Assembly (NCBI GenBank): GCA_032622095.1
Contig: CP136067.1
Coordinates: 40,157,549 to 40,221,548 of the forward strand
DNA from: Siphonodentalium dalli
Lineage: Eukaryota; Mollusca; Scaphopoda; Gadilida; Siphonodentaliidae
DNA: 64,000 bases
Reading direction: 5' to 3'
The position numbers and the translations under genes are program-made. The notes under the pieces were generated by a model. That model had not been told where the DNA came from. It saw only the letters and a list, made by a program, of their open reading frames with translations, and did not search any database. Below, one piece after another: positions 32,451 to 45,256 of the stretch; position 1 is the stretch's first letter; every line of letters begins with the position of its first letter.

Positions 32451-34782
32451 GTCTGTGTTCACCTGAACTGGTTGGTGTTGCAAGCAGCGAATTGTGCCTT
32501 CAAATTCTCCAAGTTTAATTGTTAATAGCTGACACTGTCAGGTGAAGGAAATCAGAAAATGGACATTTTACTTTAGTCTGTTTAGAGCTGACTGATTTAC
32601 TTATTTTCTTTTACTAAATTACTATTACTAGTAACAGTAATCATTAGTGATTAGTATATTTAGTTTTCAACGACTTCAGGCTCAGCGACTTCAGGCTCAG
32701 CCTCACCCACTCACTGTCACTCGAGTCAGAATACAATTCTAGCCATCTAGACTATAGTCTACACACAAAGGTGATAAACATGTGTAGCCTAGTGAACTGA
32801 TGACTTATTAAGTGATCCTATTATGATTATAAACTTGGTCAGTGAAGGAAAAGAAGAACATCTCCAATTCGCCAATGATTCGGTCTCGGCACACTGCTGA
32901 GTGAAGTGACTAGTGAGAGGATATGCTTCCAAATTCCATCTATGGATCATGTTTCCTGTGAAGGACGGAGCAAGTTAAACACAACACTTATGATGCATTA
33001 ACCGTTAATAACACCATTAACGGTAATTTGTTTTACCATTCTCACCTATTAAATATTCATGATTCTAACACTGTGTTCTCACTTTCAAGATTTAAATGAC
33101 TTTGTGGTTGATTTTGCTTTGCGTCCCTAACACTCATGTAATTTCTCCCAGGCAATTATTTTAATTTGTATATACTCTCAGATGCCTAACAATAGTGTCA
33201 GATTGTGCTGCATGATTATTAATTTTAGATAAAATTCTCAACGATTATTCAATTATTTGGCATAGAGACATATATAGAGCTAAATTAAAATAGAATTAAA
33301 TAGAATTAAATTTCCAGCACTATTATATTATTAATTTCAGCCTAAATATCCACTTTCACTATTATTGACAATGATTAGGCACCTGGGAGTACGATACCAG
33401 CTCACAAAAGTCACAAACAAGCATGCAATCTCGAACTGGGACTACCCCTACTGTATCTGTAGATATTGCAGTGCAGGAACCATTCGGTTATAGACGCACT
33501 GGTCCAGGTGGTAGATTATCGAGGAACAAGTATTAACAACAATGGGAAATATATTCCCTGCTTGTTTGCTCAATGTTATAAAGTTTGGTGTCAGAACAGG
33601 TCAGAACATAAAAAAGAGTTCCCAGGTTTTGTACTATGCAATTGGTATAATATGATTTCTAGTAATCTCTATGGGCATAGCTAGTGTAGAGACCCATGGC
33701 ATGATCTAGTATTTTTGTGTTGTTTGATAGTCTGTTATTTATCGAAATATAGTATCGTTGCACATGGTATTATCTTTAATAGGTCATGACCTGGCTTCGT
33801 TTTAAGGTGAAATCATGCAGGCCTGATTAATGAGTAGTAACCGTATAGGAAAAGCCCGAAGCTACCACTATTGCACAATGAAATCAGTTTGTTTTATCTA
33901 AATTATTTATTCACTCCAGCCCAAAAATAATAGTCATTTGGCAAATTATATCATTCCTTTTTGAAGTGCCTATCATCAACTGAAGTTGAATCCGAACCTA
34001 GGTTCGAAATTGTGTCTCATTGAGTCAGTGTGCCCCACCCCATGTAACTCGCTGAAAGTCAAACATACATAAATTTCTATAAATAAATCAGATGTGGCTA
34101 TGTGAAATACCAGTATGCAACGAATCCCAGTCTTTCACATCATCAAAATGTATTCAGTATCATATGTAAATTTATGCAATAAGATATTTTTTTTCCAATG
34201 GTCGCATTTTTTCCAATGGTCGCATTAAATTAATTAATTTTGCCTTGAAAATTGGTCGCTGGGCCAGATTCAACCTTCACGAGATGATAGCCATTTTGAA
34301 CAGATACAGTAAATATGTTTTACATCTCAAATATCTCTGGACTGGAGCCGTGGATATTGGTCTGAAAATTAGAGAAAAGTTAGCGGCAATGTCTCACTCT
34401 GCCCCATGTCTTACTGTGCCCCACCTTCCCCGACATCTGGTGCTGCAACATATTCTCGTGCAAATTGGTTCATATTGGACCTAACTATTCACATAGGTTC
34501 ATATTGGACTTATTTGATTCTGAAAAAAAACCATAGTGAGCTTATTTTAATTTTTTATTTAATTCAATTTGTTATATCAAAATTTAGAAAACAAACTAAT
34601 GTCATGACAACCGTCGCTAGGGCACCCCGAGTCGCCACACCAAATTTGGTTGATATCGGTGCAGGTGTCTGGGAGAAAAATGCGAACAGACAGATCCTAT
34701 ACTCTTTAATTTATATTTATAGGTACCCAGGAAACAATGTAAATAATGTTGCGGAAGAGATTTGCGGAAGAGATAAGCCATC
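32451..34782. other. Gap without a recognised gene
   Basis: AT-rich sequence with short local repeats (for example GGCTCAGC and GAATTAAAT duplications near 32680 and 33290). No gene call is supported. Confidence 0.4.
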
Positions 34783-35148
34783 GTTAAAGGTACTCAATCC
34801 GACCAGACTGTCCCCATATCATCAAGATACAACAATATTTCTTCAAAATACATTTCAGTTATCATAATCGATTTATTGCAACCAAATAATGCTAACCACT
34901 GTCAACTATGGTATCAAATTTCCCAAAACTTGTTATTTATCCACAATTCGTTCAACAAAATTTGGCCGTATTGTCACTTAAGTGTCACAAAATATGGCCG
35001 TATTACAACTTAATTTTAGAGTTATCCATCTTCATCCGCAATTTTGTCCAAGACCATCCGTTTGACCACGTGTTTCTGGGCCACATTTAATTGCATCTCG
35101 ATAAATAACAAACTTCAAAAATAGATATATGATCATTCTGAGCTTTGA
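34783..35148 (+). repeat. Dispersed repeat family, copy 1
   Basis: This is related along about 360 bp to 59511-59862. Shared blocks include AATGCTAACCACTGTCAACTA, TTTTAGAGTTATCCATCTTC and TCTGAGCTTTGATA. It is diverged and non-coding, probably an old mobile element. Confidence 0.65.
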
Positions 35149-35261
35149 TATGTGGGTTCCTTGACTCGAATGAAATATTTTTACCCCCCCCCCCCCCCCG
35201 CCGAAGCCGAAGAAATAGTAATGTAGGAGCGTTAATTCGGGTTGTGTACCTACAGTAAATA

Positions 35262-35665
35262 AATGCTGTCACTATATTTCCGTTGTAAGAGATCAAGGGT
35301 ACATGTAGATCAGAATGGACTCAGTCGGGGAATATTGTTTTATGAAAATATTTTTGTATATATATGGGCAACTCCTTGAAATGATGACTATAATTGTTAT
35401 CCAACTTTGTATATACATGCACATGTAGACCGGCATCTTCGTGCTATGAGGAATATAAATATTTTGTGCAAAGTTGCCAAAGTACCGTCAGATCTGGAGA
35501 GCAAGGGCACCAAAATTAACAAAGACGTATTTGTCCCAACTTTACTCCATTCTTATATGTATATATAAACACTCCCATGAAACATGAATACAGTTATCAG
35601 TTTATTGACGGACGTGTCGTTGGCTGTCCATACGGTGCGTACTGACGTAATCATATATCCAAGTT
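35262..35665 (+). repeat. Local direct duplication, first copy
   Basis: This matches 35803-36105 with indels. Shared blocks include AATGCTGTCAC, GGCATCTTCGTGCTATGAGG, CACTCCCATGAAACATG and GTACTGACGTAATCATAT. No coding signal. Confidence 0.65.
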
Positions 35666-35802
35666 GGCGGGAAGCATGCGCCTATTCAACACTGGTGACA
35701 GATAAGGAAATATGTAATGGCTTTTTAATGATATAATAGGGGGGTTCATGTGATATATATAGATACCCAGGGAACTATATAAATCATGTTGCGGAAGAGA
35801 TA

Positions 35803-36105
35803 ATTAATGCTGTCACCATAATTCCGTTGCAAGAGATCAAGGATGGCCTCAGCCCGTGAATATTTTTTTTTAATGAAAATAAGTTTGTATAATTATGTAA
35901 ATACATGTAGACAGGCATCTCCGTGCTATGAGGAATATCATTATTTGGGCAAAGTCGCCAAAGCACCTAGTCAGATCAGGTAGAGGCACCAAAATTAACA
36001 CGTTTACTCCATTCTCATATGTTTAGGCACTCCCATGAAACATGCATTTATCTGTTTTTGATGGATGTGTGTTGGGTTGTCCATACGTACTGACGTAATC
36101 ATATT
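35803..36105 (+). repeat. Local direct duplication, second copy
   Basis: Counterpart of 35262-35665, shorter by about 100 bp through deletions. The sequence just before it (ACCCAGGGAAC, TGTTGCGGAAGAGAT) also recurs near 34727-34767, so parts are present three times in 1.4 kb. Confidence 0.65.
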
Positions 36106-36290
36106 AGGAGATTCATGTGATATAACAAATTTATGTCAGATTTCTTTTGAATTGACCCAGAACGGGGCCAGTGTTTTTTGTGTATATCTGAAAATGGCCA
36201 CCGTCTTAAAGGCAAATGCATGTTATATATTATTATATCTATTATATTTGGTTTGAGAATAGATTATTTGAATCGAATGTTTGAATATTG

Positions 36291-37217
36291 TTACATAACG
36301 ACACAAGGAACGGTAACGGGACCAAGATCCACCTCAGGTACTCCATTTCTGACACCGGCTCCGAACTTCACACCAGCGCGTGCTCCGAATGGACCAGCTC
36401 TCGCTTCACCGGCATGAGCACCGACGGTTGCTCCCGTATAGCCCCATGATACGCCGGTTTCAGCGTTAGCTCCCGGGCCTTCGGCGTGGACCTTCAACGG
36501 GGTGTGCATGATCCCAGCTTCAACTCTGCCAACTGTTGCACTAGCGCCCGCGTGTGCTCCCAACTGTGCCAGACCAGCGCCTGCTGATGCTTTGGCCTCG
36601 GCTGCTACGACCCTAGCGTTCGCCTCGACTACATCTTCCAATAGGACGGCTTTGGCCTCTGCTTGTGCGCCACACGCCGCGGCGCTTGCTGACGCCCCAA
36701 GTGGTGTGACGCTGGTTCCAGCCCTGGCTTCTGCAGCAGTGGCTTCCGCCTTTACACCCGCTACTTTCAGACCCAACAGATCAGCCGCATGTACCTCGAC
36801 ATCAGCACCCACTGCGCGCACACCGACTGCATTCTCACTGCAAGCTTCGGGGCAGTTTCGTTTTAATAGAGTATCGCCTACACGCATAACCCCCGCGTAA
36901 CCTTTCGCCTTCGCCTTATTCTTCTTCGCTTCATTTCTTTCCTGTTTTGTTTCCGCTTTTTGTATAGACCCATCCGGGTTTGTCTGCTCAGGTTTCAAAC
37001 CGGACAAAGCCAACGACTTGTGTTTATCCACATTTACGCCAAATTTACCATCGTGAGTCTCTATATTGAACCTGTTATTGTTGTGTCCAGGATTATCGTT
37101 ATCATAGTATTCCCAATCTCTCTCAACATAATCGAATCCTCCACCACCAGCAACTATTCCGGGAGGCGTGGGCTTGTATTTCTTCTTTTCATCTTTCTTT
37201 TCTGAATCCGAAGACAT
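36291..37217 (-). CDS. Ala/Gly-rich repeat protein of unknown function, 308 residues
   Basis: Best candidate host gene in the window. Residues 1-20 are Lys/Glu-rich, 21-60 hold GIVAGGGGFDY and an Asp/Asn/Tyr-rich segment, and 88-106 are Lys-rich (KAETKQERNEAKKNKAKAKG). From about 122 to 308 the protein is Ala/Gly/Val-rich with loose repeats (GVRAVGADVEVHAA, GVKAEATAAEARAG, GASATVGRVEAG, GATVGAHAGEARAG, GARAGVKFGAGVRN). Alternating small and larger residues could fit a beta-solenoid; that is inference. Cysteines lie at 122, 126, 182 and 305. There is no signal peptide or membrane segment, suggesting a cytoplasmic protein. The local GC content is clearly above the flanks. A plausible splice acceptor lies 11 bp before the ATG. 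A decayed relative of residues 208-308 lies at 50692-50995. Function unknown. Confidence 0.75.
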   Translation of the reverse strand: MSSDSEKKDEKKKYKPTPPGIVAGGGGFDYVERDWEYYDNDNPGHNNNRFNIETHDGKFGVNVDKHKSLALSGLKPEQTNPDGSIQKAETKQERNEAKKNKAKAKGYAGVMRVGDTLLKRNCPEACSENAVGVRAVGADVEVHAADLLGLKVAGVKAEATAAEARAGTSVTPLGASASAAACGAQAEAKAVLLEDVVEANARVVAAEAKASAGAGLAQLGAHAGASATVGRVEAGIMHTPLKVHAEGPGANAETGVSWGYTGATVGAHAGEARAGPFGARAGVKFGAGVRNGVPEVDLGPVTVPCVVM

Positions 37218-37228
37218 ATCACTAAGTG

Positions 37229-37245
37229 CTGAAATGGAGACAAAT
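37229..37245 (-). promoter_or_regulatory. Possible splice acceptor before the start codon
   Basis: On the minus strand, TTTGTCTCCATTTCAG ends at 37229, 11 bases before the ATG at 37217. This fits a 5'-UTR intron whose second exon carries the whole coding region. No upstream exon was identified. Confidence 0.45.
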
Positions 37246-37280
37246 ATTGCGTTTAATTCCAGCCGCTAACGTGGGCTATA

Positions 37281-37512
37281 ATCACTGACAGAACAGTGCG
37301 ATCTTACGCCGCACTAACCACTAACAGAACAGTGTCATTTTACGCCTCACTAATCACTAACAGAACAGTGCCATCTTACGCCTCACTAATCAATAACAGA
37401 ACAGTGTCATTTTACGCCTCATTAATCACTAACAGAACAGTGTCATTTTACGCCTCACTAATCACTAACAGAACAGTGCCATTTTACGCCTCACTAATCA
37501 CTAACAGAACAG
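37281..37512 (+). repeat. 36-bp minisatellite, about 6.4 units
   Basis: Units read CACTAACAGAACAGTG then YMATYTTACGCCTCACTAAT. Since 36 is a multiple of three, one frame reads a 12-residue repeat (ASLITNRTVSFY), but context does not support a gene. The array lies 64-295 bp upstream of the Ala/Gly-rich gene, within its probable 5' intron or promoter. Confidence 0.9.
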
Positions 37513-37527
37513 ATGTTCAGCCATTGG

Positions 37528-38194
37528 CTGCGGACACACGTACCACAGTAGCGATGGCATAGTAGGTGTGACAATTTATTGTGGTGGAGTTTGGTGACAA
37601 TTGGTGGTCATAATTAATATGCCATAGCAAGCCATGTCGCCCTCTGCAAATTCGCAAATTGAGTCTACCAAGCTCTACCAGCGACGGTCGATCTCTCAAG
37701 GATGTATCTACCTGAATATCTTGTCGATGTTGATCTGTACTCAACACGCAGCGTTATATTGTACATGCCAATACACAGTCCACGTGATAACTTAATGAAT
37801 AACCCATCTCAACAGCCATGATTGTTCTTACTAATGAAATTAATATAAGTAGATAAACATGCATGCATTGAGATCATGTAAAAAACGTACCACAATACTG
37901 ATATGTGAGTCAACGAGGAATTGCCACCAGGCCACGGCCAAACACAATTCTGGACGATCTATCGTGCAATTATATATATCGTCGTGAATACAATTTAGCA
38001 AAATGTAATGAGTAGAGATCAACCTTGGTGAAAAGCAATGGTTAATTGGTCCAGTCGAGTCATTGTGCGGAAAATCAGCTGGCGACATGTTTAGCTATGG
38101 CACAGAATTATGACAGACCAATTGTCACCAAACTCCACCATAATAAATTGTCACACCTACTATGCCATCGCTACTGTGGTACGTGTGTCCGCAG
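37528..38194. repeat. Inverted repeat, 88-bp arms around a ~490-bp loop
   Basis: The left arm 37528-37615 contains CTGCGGACACACGTACCACA, GCATAGTAGGTGTGACAATT and GGAGTTTGGTGACAATTGGT. The right arm 38106-38194 is its near-perfect reverse complement. It may be a TIR element inserted upstream of the Ala/Gly-rich gene. No target duplication was identified and the interior shows no gene. Confidence 0.75.
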
Positions 38195-40168
38195 TCATTC
38201 GGTGCAACAAACAGCCAATGCTCGTTGTTGAACTTATGATCTGAACGTTTCCTAAAGAAACTCGCCAATGAAGAGAATGGGGTTAAGAAAGTGTTCAAGG
38301 AGTATTCTTAGTTCCAAATTTAATTTTCACAATTCATATCTTGTTCGGTATTCAGATACCAGTGTACACAATAACGCACAAGTGGACAAGAACTACACTA
38401 TTGTATTTGATGTGGATTTATTTATAAATTTATTTCATACTTGGCGTTGTCCGGTCTAAACCGTGACCACAAGTTTTGATATATCAATCTTCGTTAGCAA
38501 ATATACATGCAAATTGGCTGAATAGTTGTGTGTTATTTATTAATGGCAAGACTAGCCCTTAAATTACCACTAACGTATATGGTCCCCAACTCAATTGGTG
38601 CAAAGTATGACTATATTTGTATTATACTATTAGTGTATTAGTGGAAAGCACCACTTTGAACATGTTAGTCCAAAGTAATTTGACATCACGAAGATGCATA
38701 TGTGTTATGTGATAGGAATTCGGCGAAAATTTGTTTTATCAATTTTGGAACCCCTCTTCAAACCGCCATGTTGCTTTAACGGACGTTTGTTTATGTGTCC
38801 TTATGTTAGTACTTTACACTAAGAAGGGAGTGGTTAGACACTGTACCTCTGGACATATGTTGATATCGACTAATATTGCAGAAAATTCATCCCAAATCAA
38901 GTGTACGACTGCTTACAGGTACCACTGGACCGATGCAAGGTTGCTTAACATGTGATTCCACTCGAGTGATATTGGACTATTATAGTTGATTATACATACT
39001 TATTGTCTGGTAGAATGTAATTATATAGAATGCCTCAAAATTCCACGATCTTTAAACACTGATGTATTGTCCAAGTGCTTCGTATCTAATATATTTACAC
39101 ATCGTGTAATATATTCACACAATTCGCACGACCAAAGCCAGGAATGAAGACGTTATGTCTCAATCACATCCAGAGCTTATTATGAGTATGGGTTCACTGG
39201 CATCGCCGTATTTATTTTCACCAATAGCGACTGGATTGTTTAATTAGAGACCTATATATATGTATAGTCTGTGCTAACATTACAAATGCAAGAATGACAT
39301 ACAGCATCACCAGACTAGCAGCCAAGACGTTTAGATTCTTTAGATAGAAGAAGATCCCAAAATTTCTTAACAATTCGAGTTAATTGCTGTTTTCGTGGTA
39401 CTAGTGTTTGAAAAAAAACCACATTTTTTTGTGAAAAAACATTTTACCGGACAATGCATCGTGACAGACGGCGATTTTTCCCTTTTGGTGTTGTTTGTCT
39501 TTTTTTTAAATACCACCTTATGTTTAAATTCTATTACAATGGCATTTTTTAAATTATGTTTAGTCAATGTGAGCATAATCTAATATGTTGAAATTTTTCT
39601 CGGTAAATTGCAATAAAATAGTTTTTTCGGGATCGCGACAATCATATTTTATTGTTCGTCCACCCGTACGATATGTAACAAATGCAGCACATAGGAACAT
39701 GGTGAGATATTTTGAGGGCTCGTCCACACTCGATCAACTTAATTGTTCCGAAATCCGCACCGGTCTAAATGAACGTCAGCAGCATTGAAGTTTACACAAC
39801 TGCAGTTTATATATGGTTTAAACAATTTTATGTGTTCATGTCAGTGTAGACAAATAACTAATCTCCAATCAGGATTTGCACGAAATGACTGAATAGTGTT
39901 CTAATCGATAGACATTTAGCGCCATATTATTTCTTATTTGGATGATCGGAAGAACACTGGATACTGTTTCACGACATAAGCAACACATTTAATAAGTATG
40001 GAACGATTGCCTATTACACAAATTAGAATTTTTTGGAAAATGTGACGCACTGTTGAAATATTACGGTTCAGACAGAGACATAGAATAATTATTGGAAGCA
40101 CCAATTCTAGTTTCAGAAAGGTATCAGCCGGTGTAACCATATGATTTATATTAGGCTCGCTTATGTTC
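38195..40168. other. Gap without a recognised gene
   Basis: Several short frames, none with motifs. AT-rich throughout. Confidence 0.4.
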
Positions 40169-40525
40169 CTAATTTACATAATGACATAGTTGAAATATTG
40201 AGCGCAACTTTCCACAGATGAGAGAGAGAGAGATGTTTATTCCTCCAAATATGGAGACAATATGATACAATGTATATATTTGACGATTGCATATCCCATT
40301 ATAGCTGATGAAATTATGAATAAAACTGTAATCAAAATTACGAAATATATTAATATATAAATAAACAACTGCGGGAGAGCCAATCACGACAGCGAGAACG
40401 AACACGATTCGAACGGTTCCGGGAAAGGTCGGCGAGAATCCCTGATGCCGAACTTCATTAACATTAGATCCACGACAACGACAACTTGAACTCAACATTA
40501 ACTCGCTATATAAACTGTGATTCAT
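40169..40525 (-). CDS. Weak candidate exon with one hydrophobic segment
   Basis: A 118-residue frame begins MNHSLYSELMLSSSCRC and contains GFSPTFPGTVR followed by the hydrophobic RIVFVLAVVIGSPAVVYLYI (about residues 39-58). The first part (40525-40370) is locally GC-richer than its surroundings, while the rest is AT-rich and looks non-coding, so an exon end near 40360 is possible. A GA microsatellite lies at about 40217-40231. No family recognised. Confidence 0.2.
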   Translation of the reverse strand: MNHSLYSELMLSSSCRCRGSNVNEVRHQGFSPTFPGTVRIVFVLAVVIGSPAVVYLYINIFRNFDYSFIHNFISYNGICNRQIYTLYHIVSIFGGINISLSLICGKLRSIFQLCHYVN

Positions 40526-40635
40526 TATGATTCGTTATAAATGATGTTTTTGACATGTTCCTGATATTATAGTTATGTGAGTACATTCATTGTTCCATCA
40601 TATTCATTGTAGTGTTATAAAACCAATTCCGAATT

Positions 40636-41092
40636 GTGACCCGCCATATCAAATCCAGTCGTAAGTCGGGATTTTTTTACCCTGTGCCAATGCATTCTCT
40701 TATATATGCGAGTCGACCATAGGTCGCCTCGCATATATAAGAGAATGCATTGGCCTAACAATTTTTTACAATTTTAATAATTTTTTCTTGTATTCTTTAA
40801 CAATGTTATAATTTCACCCATACAGAGCCCCAGACAAACATGAGCAGACGACACTCTTCTATATGCTTCTATATATGTGTGGGGCTCCCTGCAGGGTAAT
40901 GGATGTTTTTTATTTTATGTCCTAAAAATTGTAAGAAACATTTTTTTTTTTTAAATGATAAAAAATTGTTAGGCCAATGCATTCTCTTATATATGCGAGG
41001 CGACCTATGGTCGACTCGCATATATAAGAGAATGCATTGGCACAGGGTAAAAAAAAACCCGACTTACAACTGGATTTGATATGGCGGGTCAC
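40636..41092. mobile_element. MITE with nested hairpins, copy 3 (457 bp)
   Basis: GTGACCCGCCATATC ends as in copy 1, flanked by AATT on both sides (40632-40635 and 41093-41096). The central segment is the reverse complement of the copy 1 centre, so the element lies in opposite orientation. The two internal 69-bp hairpins are retained. Confidence 0.8.
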
Positions 41093-41239
41093 AATTTTGC
41101 TGCACACTATCCGTGAGTGGCGAAACCTTTATGTTGATACCTTTCGTATAATTAACTTCTCTAGATAAGAAATACGAATAGCGTACACTAGTCGTAAATA
41201 ATTTAAGAAACAATTCTTGTTTCGATTAAAGGTACGGTT

Positions 41240-41406
41240 GGCCTTGGCGGTGGGTATCCTGTGAAAATATTTCCACCCGTCAAAAACCGCCACAAACAGA
41301 AAGAACATCAAAATGTAGACAAACTTTGTCCGTATACAAATAATAAATATCGCATAAACAGTATGTTATTGTCAAATGTTTGACAATTGTTATGTAAACA
41401 AAAGCA
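41240..41406 (+). repeat. Solo arm related to the 22.8-kb hairpin
   Basis: GGCGGTGGGTATCC, AACAGAAAGAACATCAAAATG and AATAATAAATATCGCATAAA match the left arm of 22758-23124 with substitutions. Confidence 0.6.
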
Positions 41407-43214
41407 TAAAAAAGTTACTTTTCTGGTGTTTGTTTATATTATGATGGTAAACATAAAGAGCGTTTTTTGTTGGTGAATTCCTGATATGGAACTAATAAAG
41501 AGCGTTTATGCCATTTGTGTGTGATTAGCCAGTAGCATTGTGCTGTCTTCTGTAACACAATCAGGCTCTTGCTTAGGTAAAATATAGTAGGTTTTTATGA
41601 TAACATGCTGTTTACGTGATGGTCATGGTATATATGAACGAAACTGTATGCGTTTTAATGTTTTTCTGTTTACGGTGAATAGAACAAATATGACTATTTT
41701 CGACAACTAAGACCGCACGTTCCTTTAGTGCAATGAAGTAGTAACCGAACAATTTGAAGATAAATTCTATAACGCACGTAGCTCAGTTATAGACAATCTA
41801 TCTTCAAACTTTTCGGTTATAACTCATAACCTTATTCGAAACAAGAATTACTTCTTATAATTTAATCCGTCATTTCACAAGAGAACCACCAAAAGTAGAA
41901 GTTGCCAGTATAACGAGCGAACAACATTCAGACTATTCCCGACGAAAAGTCACGTGAAGTTGAAAGAGACACCTGTGACTCAAAACTTTTGCTTATCGAT
42001 TGATCACGTCACTTCGGCTATTCAACGTTTTTTATTTGGCTTGTCGCAACAGATCACGGATCGCGTGGCACCGGAAAGCTGCAGTTGCACTTGGAATTGA
42101 TTTTCGACAGCGGTGGCACAAACTATAGCGTTCTTCATTCTGTAATATAACTCAGCTGAAAGATGACAAATTATTCACAATGTTCAGAATATTGATGCAT
42201 CTATAATTATGAGTAGACTTCAATAAGGGTGCGGTCCGAACACCCGAGCTGCACATACGAGTGGGCTTCGGATTTCAGGTTTCCAGTCCCTATAAAAGGG
42301 GTGCATGGTTTTTCCTGACCGGCTGTGCAGACTTTCTAGGATGTATTTACATTGTGTATGTAAACCATTATAGCATGTGCCCACATATAACATGTAAAGC
42401 ATGTTACGCAATAAACGCCGTATGTGACCACAGCTAGCGCGGCTCAGTTGCAAATGAGTGTTTGTTTGAAATATGAGAGAATTGGGAATACTATATGATC
42501 TTGAGCGCGTTACCATTTCTGACATTGGTTTTCTTGTATTTAACTGTATTACATTTTACTCACTGTATATACTCCTATAATCCTATAAACGTAACACAAT
42601 CCGAGCGAGCAAAGAGCACACTATGTTTACACCGTTCTGAAACGAGGCCATAGTAAAATTTTATCCAGAAACTGAAGATTGCACAGAATCCTATGCTCGA
42701 ATAGAACAATGTGTATGCAACCATTTAGCACATACGTCCGTGTTGAATGTAACATTACATCATCCGTGTCTTTAGTCTATATACACTATTTTTAAAAGGG
42801 AGGTCATTATATGTATCACCCATCTAACAGTTATTGTGTTTATAGTTGTATGTGTATTTTACTATCATTGTTGTTGATATCCGCCATAGAAAGACATTAG
42901 TATTTAACCGACACGCATCTCAACTGTGAATGCTTTATTCTCTGATCAAAATGACAATGATATCGAGAAATGGAAAGTATATACACAGAAGATGGAGAGG
43001 AGGAACGTGATGCATTATATACACAATATACAGTGATCTTCCGATCGACATGGCGCCTGTTCATCATCGTTTTTATCATCATTATCATCAATTTAATTTT
43101 GACATTTGAGTCATCTTCATAATCATAATAATCATCATCATCTTCGTCATCGTCATAATCATTATATCTAACAGCAACACAGTCTTAATACAACACCAAC
43201 AAAAGGCAAAAAAA
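41407..43214. other. Gap without a recognised gene; holds a 47-bp dispersed repeat
   Basis: No gene supported. ATATGATCTTGAGCGCG at 42492-42538 (extended match) recurs at 63469-63516. TATAAAAGGGGTGC near 42291 looks like a TATA box, but no coding region follows that I recognise. Confidence 0.4.
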
Positions 43215-43290
43215 ACAACAACATCAACAACAACACCAACAACAACAACAACAACAACAACAACAGCAACAACAACAACAACAACACACT
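43196..43290 (+). repeat. CAA microsatellite
   Basis: About 80 bases of CAA/AACAACAAC triplets with a few CAC and CAG interruptions. The Leu-rich minus-strand frame here is a by-product. Confidence 0.9.
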
Positions 43291-43864
43291 TGTGTCCAGT
43301 TTAAGATATATCAGTCGGATGAACGAGCACAGTTTGCGAAGAGACGTTACATCTTTCAAATTTAGTATGTCGTCTAGAATATCAATAGTTGGGTGTTTTA
43401 TACCTATATATTTCACAAGCATGAGGCGATGTCAACAACTCGGTTTGACCGGAAACCGAAAAAAAACACCGGAGCATACAATTCACGAGAAGGTGCTTGG
43501 TAACTTAGTTTAGATTATTATGACTAAAATGGTCATTGTCTGCCAGTAGAATGCAGATTTGTACCTCGTGATGTCATGACATGTACAAACATGTATATTG
43601 GTGATCGCAACGCTTTGTATGCACTAGTTATTACCTCGACTTTGAAAAAGATGCAAATGAGATGAGTGAGATACCAGCATATAACTGTTTTCTGATACCA
43701 TTGGAGGAGAAATTGTTTAATACATGGGATAGTTCTGCAGTAAAAATTTGCCAGATAAGCGATCGCAGGGTAGAATTCTGCATTCGACTGGTAGACACTG
43801 ACATAGTCGGCATTATTAAGAGGGTTAATGGGGTCAATATCACATGTAAACCAAGACAGTGGTT

Positions 43865-45256
43865 ATCCAAAATTGTTTTAGGTGGATTGTACTACTCATG
43901 TATATATGATTTGGATATTAAGGTTAATCCATATTCTATAAAATGAGAGAAAATTGAAGTTGTGAGTCTGAAAATACATATTTGGAAAAAAATTACATGC
44001 AAATTTTTTCCGACAACCCCCCCCCTAAATGATTAAGAAAAACATTTTTTGACGCCTAGGTACCCCCCCACCCCCCGGTACGTTGTGTCCCGCAGTTTTT
44101 TTCCGCCCCCCCCCCCCTGGTTTCTCATCAGAATTGCGTATTTTCACTTGATAATTATATTTTCGTTCTACCTCTATGTAATGAGCAGGGTCAGATAAGT
44201 ATTGTCAACAAGAATATAAATGTTTTCTTGTTTGAAACATTACAATTACTGACTGAATACAGATCTTTCAACTTAAGTGAACTGTATCGGCTGAATTCTG
44301 GTCTCAGGTCAAGACAACCCTAATAATCACGGTGTTCCATGTCAGGATTTGGTCTCGCGAAACCACTTTGTCCCAAGCTGGGAGCGGCTGATTATTGTTC
44401 AATCAATCAACGACAATCAACGACAAGCTATGGACAAAAACGTGCTGCGTGATGCATCGAGATTGGCGTGTTGGTGTCGGCAAACCTGAGCACCTGGAAG
44501 TGCTTATCTCCGTATTGTATAGCGGTACCTGTATGCCGTTGCCGTTAGACATAGATCACGGGTCAGGGGTGGTGCGGATTTCTCACTCACCCTCTATGTG
44601 GATGCCACGACGATGTCAGTTTTACGGGTGGAGGAATGTCTACGCAGAGAGTAAATTTCACCGATAAATCACTCCGCTGTGTGTTTTAACCACCGACCCC
44701 GGAAAGCAACGACAAACTTGCCCAGATACACGAATCAGATTATCCTCACTTAGTGTATACAAACTTGAATATCGGAAACATGCAGTCTTCACATCGCAAC
44801 GAACGCGGAGAGGTTGAAACTATTGACGCTACAGTCAGAAATATGTCAGACTAAGATTAACGGCGAGTCAAATAAGACAAACTACAAACCATCCAACAGA
44901 ATGATTGCATGAAAATTGCAAATCCAACAATCCCACATGACGTGGAAAAACTATATACACATGGAATACATGTTAACAGAATGATTGCATGAAATTTGCA
45001 AATCCAACAACACCACATGACGTGGCCCAAACTATATACACATGGAATACATGTTAACAGACATATAAAATGTCAACTTACCTAATTAAATCGCCTGTCC
45101 CCTGACGAGTAGTCGGCGAATAAAAATAGACACGAAACACTAGCTTAAAGTGACTTTCCAAATTCATAGCATATAGTGTCGGGCACCTTGGAACATGCGC
45201 TACCGCCAGTCATTGGCTTTCGGTTGGATGTACATACACCATTTTATATACAAACT
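43865..45256 (+). repeat. Segment PQ, first copy of a circularly permuted duplication (1392 bp)
   Basis: Block P is 43865-44756 and block Q is 44768-45256. Both recur in the same orientation but reversed order at 46771-48152. Q contains an internal tandem pair of about 80 bp (AGAATGATTGCATG starting near 44898 and 44977). No convincing gene lies in the segment. It carries C-runs near 44019, 44065 and 44107. Confidence 0.9.

Noticed and set aside
36502-36900. 132-residue Ala/Pro-rich plus-strand frame
   Set aside because: It is the antisense of the Ala/Gly-rich gene. The GC-rich codons of the real gene keep the opposite strand open.
43168-43422. Leucine-rich protein
   Set aside because: It is the translation of a CAA microsatellite on the opposite strand.
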